DNA from: Lentisphaeria bacterium
GTDB taxonomy: Bacteria > Verrucomicrobiota > Lentisphaeria > Oligosphaerales > PUNB01
Direction: 5' to 3'
Assembly: GCA_007133055.1 (NCBI GenBank)
Contig: SLNM01000357.1
Location: 1 to 8,043, forward strand
Length of the DNA: 8,043 nucleotides
Position numbers and translations under genes: made by a program. This document shows, one piece after another, positions 5,768 to 8,043 of the stretch. The notes under the pieces were generated by a model. The model was not told the DNA's origin. It was given only the letters and a program-made list of their open reading frames with translations, and made no database searches. Numbering within the stretch: the first letter of the stretch is position 1; each line of letters starts with the position of its first letter.

Positions 5768-8043
5768 ATGAGTCAGGAACCAGACAGAGACGCGGCGGCG
5801 GAAACCGCCGCCGACAATGACCAGTCCGCAGATGAAATCGAGCGCGAGCCGGACGGCGAAAGCGACTCCTCGTTTGTTGGCTTCGAGGACGATTTCCTGC
5901 AGGATATGATGAGCGGCAACTTTATCGAGTACGCCTCGTACTCGATAAAGGAGCGCGCGATCCCGCACATCGACGACGGCTTGAAGCCGGTGCAGCGGCG
6001 CATCCTGCATTCCCTGTATGAAAAGGACGATGGCCGCTATCATAAAGTTGCCAACATCATTGGCCACACCATGCAATACCATCCGCACGGCGACGCCTCG
6101 ATCGGGGATGCCCTGGTGGTTCTGGCCAACAAACAGTATTTCATCGATCCACAGGGTAATTTCGGCAATATTTTCACCGGCGACGAAGCCTCCGCCCCCC
6201 GCTATATCGAGTGCCGCCTGACCCCGCTGGCCCGGGAGGTGATGTTCAACCCGGAAATCTCCGAGTTTGCCGACTCCTACGACGGCCGCAACCGCGAACC
6301 GCTGACCCTGCCCGCCAAGGTGCCCTCCCTGCTGATGCTCGGTGCCGAGGGCATCGCCGTAGGCATGCGCACACGAATCCTGCCCCATAACTTCAGCGAA
6401 CTGCTGAAGGCGCAGATCAAGCTGCTGCAAGGAAAAAGCACCCACGTCTACCCGGACTTCCCTACCAGTGGCACCATCGATGTCAATGAATACGAGGACG
6501 GCTACGGCAAAGTCAAGGTGCGAGCACGTATCGAGACCAAAAACGACAAAACCCTGGTCATTCGCGAAATCCCCTACTCCACCACTACCGAGTCGCTGAT
6601 CGCCTCGATCGAGGAGGCGGCGAGGAAAAGCAAGATAAAAATCACCTCGATCCATGACTACACCGCGGAAAAGGTCGAGATTGAAATCAACCTGCCGCGC
6701 GGCATCCATGCCGAGGAAACCCGGCAGCAGCTGTTCGCCTATACCGACTGCGAACTGAACCTTAACTCGCAGATTATCGTCATCAAAGACAATCGACCGG
6801 TGCAAATGGGGGTCGCCGACATCCTCCGGCATGTCACCGACCGGCTCGTCCATTACCTGAAGCGGGAACTGGAAATCGAGCTGGGCAAACGGCGCGACCG
6901 ATTCCACGAAAAAAGCCTGGTCCGAATCTTCATTGAAAACCGCATCTACAAACGCATCGAGGAATGCGAAACCTACGAAGCGGTCAAAACCGAAGTGCTC
7001 GCCGGACTTGAACCCTTCCTCGAACAGTTGCAGCGGGAAGTTTCGGAGCAGGATATTGAGAAGCTGCTGCAAATTCAAATCCGGCGCATCTCCCGGTTCG
7101 ACCTCAATAAAAACCGGGAGGAGCTGGATCATATCCTGGCCGCCATCGAGCAGGTCTCGCTCTCTCTGCAGAACCTCACAGAACACACCATAAAATATTT
7201 GCGGGAAATCCTTCGCAAATACGGCAAAAATTTCCCACGCCGCACTAAAATTACCGACTTGCAGGAAGTCGATGCCCGCGAAGTCGCCCTGCGCAACATA
7301 AAAGTGGGGCACGACCGAAAAAACCAATTCATCGGCGCCGCTGTGCGCAACAGCAATAAAAGCGAGGACCCCCTGCTGTGCAGCGAGTTCGACCGACTGG
7401 TTCTGCTCAAAGGGGACGGCTCCTTCAAGGTAGTGCCGGTGCCCGACAAACTATACGTCGGCCCGGTCAAGTATCTCTTTGTCGCCGACCGCAGTCAAGT
7501 TTACTCGATGCTCTACCGACACCGCAAGAGCAAACGACACTATGTCAAGCGCTTTAAGATCGACCGCTACATCATGGACCGCGAGTACCGAACCATTCCC
7601 AAAGGATGCATTGTCGAGGCGGTCTATACCAATCACGGAGTGGTTTTACGGGGGGAATTCAAGAATCGCAAAAAGGGCAGCGACGATTTCATTGAAGTCG
7701 ATTTCAACCAGGTCGAACTAAGGTCGACCACCGCCCGCGGCTTCAAGGTCTATGACCGGGAGATTGAGTCGTTCAGCCAAATCAAACGTGGCAGCCCCGC
7801 CCCGAACACCCAGGACACCGCCGCCGACCAGAATGACGCAGCCGACACCGAGGACAACAAAAGCGCGACCGAATCACCCTCGACCACCGCCCGCAAAGAC
7901 GCCGGCCATGACCAGGCAATCAGCGCCGCTGCCTCCGCGCCTTCCAAACCCACGCCCGGCAAAGCCAAGCCTTCGCCAAAGAAGCCCGGAGAACAACGCT
8001 CAAAAAACACTCCGGCAAAAACGACACCACCACCGGCCAAGAC
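5768..8043 (+). CDS. parC: DNA topoisomerase IV subunit A (GyrA/ParC family), 3' end beyond the window
   Basis: The frame is open from ATG 5768 to the window edge (758 codons, no stop). An in-frame TAG at 5756-5758 makes 5768 the first possible ATG. An acidic extension (residues 1-40) precedes the breakage-reunion core: YASYSIKERAIP at 55-66, GLKPVQRRIL at 71-80, HPHGDASIGDAL in the winged helix, and catalytic Y146 with R145 in SAPRYIECRLT. This tyrosine forms the covalent DNA link. The tower and coiled-coil region follows, with LLQIQIRRISRFDLNK corresponding to the LQxRLxxLT stretch of GyrA. From about 500 to 674 comes a short C-terminal domain without a GyrA box (QRRGGxG), which argues for topoisomerase IV rather than gyrase. 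Residues from 676 on are low-complexity, first Asp/Ala-rich and then Lys/Pro-rich. At the quinolone-contact position equal to GyrA S83 is A110; D114 matches D87. Partner of the upstream parE, 82 bases away; the ribosome-binding site is weak. Confidence 0.93.
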   Translation, partial: MSQEPDRDAAAETAADNDQSADEIEREPDGESDSSFVGFEDDFLQDMMSGNFIEYASYSIKERAIPHIDDGLKPVQRRILHSLYEKDDGRYHKVANIIGHTMQYHPHGDASIGDALVVLANKQYFIDPQGNFGNIFTGDEASAPRYIECRLTPLAREVMFNPEISEFADSYDGRNREPLTLPAKVPSLLMLGAEGIAVGMRTRILPHNFSELLKAQIKLLQGKSTHVYPDFPTSGTIDVNEYEDGYGKVKVRARIETKNDKTLVIREIPYSTTTESLIASIEEAARKSKIKITSIHDYTAEKVEIEINLPRGIHAEETRQQLFAYTDCELNLNSQIIVIKDNRPVQMGVADILRHVTDRLVHYLKRELEIELGKRRDRFHEKSLVRIFIENRIYKRIEECETYEAVKTEVLAGLEPFLEQLQREVSEQDIEKLLQIQIRRISRFDLNKNREELDHILAAIEQVSLSLQNLTEHTIKYLREILRKYGKNFPRRTKITDLQEVDAREVALRNIKVGHDRKNQFIGAAVRNSNKSEDPLLCSEFDRLVLLKGDGSFKVVPVPDKLYVGPVKYLFVADRSQVYSMLYRHRKSKRHYVKRFKIDRYIMDREYRTIPKGCIVEAVYTNHGVVLRGEFKNRKKGSDDFIEVDFNQVELRSTTARGFKVYDREIESFSQIKRGSPAPNTQDTAADQNDAADTEDNKSATESPSTTARKDAGHDQAISAAASAPSKPTPGKAKPSPKKPGEQRSKNTPAKTTPPPAK
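5920..5950. repeat. Perfect 13-bp inverted repeat inside parC
   Basis: CTTTATCGAGTAC (5920-5932) and GTACTCGATAAAG (5938-5950) are exact reverse complements separated by GCCTC. The repeat codes for N-F-I-E-Y-A-S-Y-S-I-K near residues 51-61 of ParC. The Y-A-S-Y core gives TAC GCC TCG TAC and so explains the inner GTAC arms, but not the outer nine base pairs. The distal arm uses ATA for I60, an uncommon isoleucine codon in this gene. No T-tract follows on either strand. Confidence 0.85.

Noticed and set aside
7203..7236. Inverted repeat GGGAAAT ... ATTTCCC within parC
   Set aside because: Seven-base arms with a 20-base loop in a coding region are expected by chance at this length of sequence.
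5666..7327. Long open frame on the reverse strand across parC (553 codons), and a similar one at 3574-4680 across parE
   Set aside because: Both are shadows of conserved topoisomerase genes, with low-complexity Asp/Val/Phe-rich translations and no motifs or ribosome-binding sites.

Overview
The window holds seven genes, all on the + strand and tightly packed: the 3' end of an OleC-like acyl-AMP ligase, a lycopene-cyclase-domain membrane protein, coaE, rho, a small zinc-ribbon protein with an acidic tail, and a DNA topoisomerase IV pair (parE, then parC, which runs off the right edge). I see no RNA genes, mobile elements, CRISPR arrays or attachment sites. No gene-free stretch exceeds 300 bases; the gaps are 1127-1312, 1916-2034, 3436-3606 and 5686-5767.

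Organism: a free-living, moderately GC-rich bacterium. The topoisomerase subunits are of the type common in Bacteroidota and the Planctomycetota-Verrucomicrobiota-Lentisphaerota (PVC) assemblage: ParE has RLGDGS and KGLGEISP, and ParC has HPHGDASIGDAL and SAPRYIE. The coaE-rho order and an OleC homologue also fit PVC bacteria. I lean towards a Lentisphaerota- or Verrucomicrobiota-like host; this is an inference from remembered family features, not from a search.

Layout: (1) 1-1126 is a lipid-metabolism segment. The ligase stop overlaps the next start as ATGA, so the two proteins are probably translationally coupled. The ligase belongs to the family that makes beta-lactones from beta-hydroxy acids in head-to-head olefin synthesis; its partner resembles fused CrtYcd lycopene cyclases but has lost one acidic motif residue. 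(2) 1127-3435 is a housekeeping block, with a candidate sigma70-type promoter, coaE and rho. A 119-base coaE-rho gap holds mutually exclusive short stems and a T7 tract, suggesting an attenuation-type rho leader. (3) 3436-8043 begins with a second candidate promoter and a hairpin-rich leader. A strong Shine-Dalgarno site then leads into the zinc-ribbon gene, followed 12 bases later by parE and 82 bases after that by parC.

Working together: the last three genes look like one transcription unit in which an unknown zinc-ribbon protein with an acidic tail is made with both topoisomerase IV subunits. ParE supplies ATPase and TOPRIM domains, and ParC supplies the cleavage tyrosine. The observations most worth a second look are the zinc-ribbon protein as a possible topoisomerase partner, a perfect 13-bp inverted repeat inside the parC coding sequence, and the rho leader.
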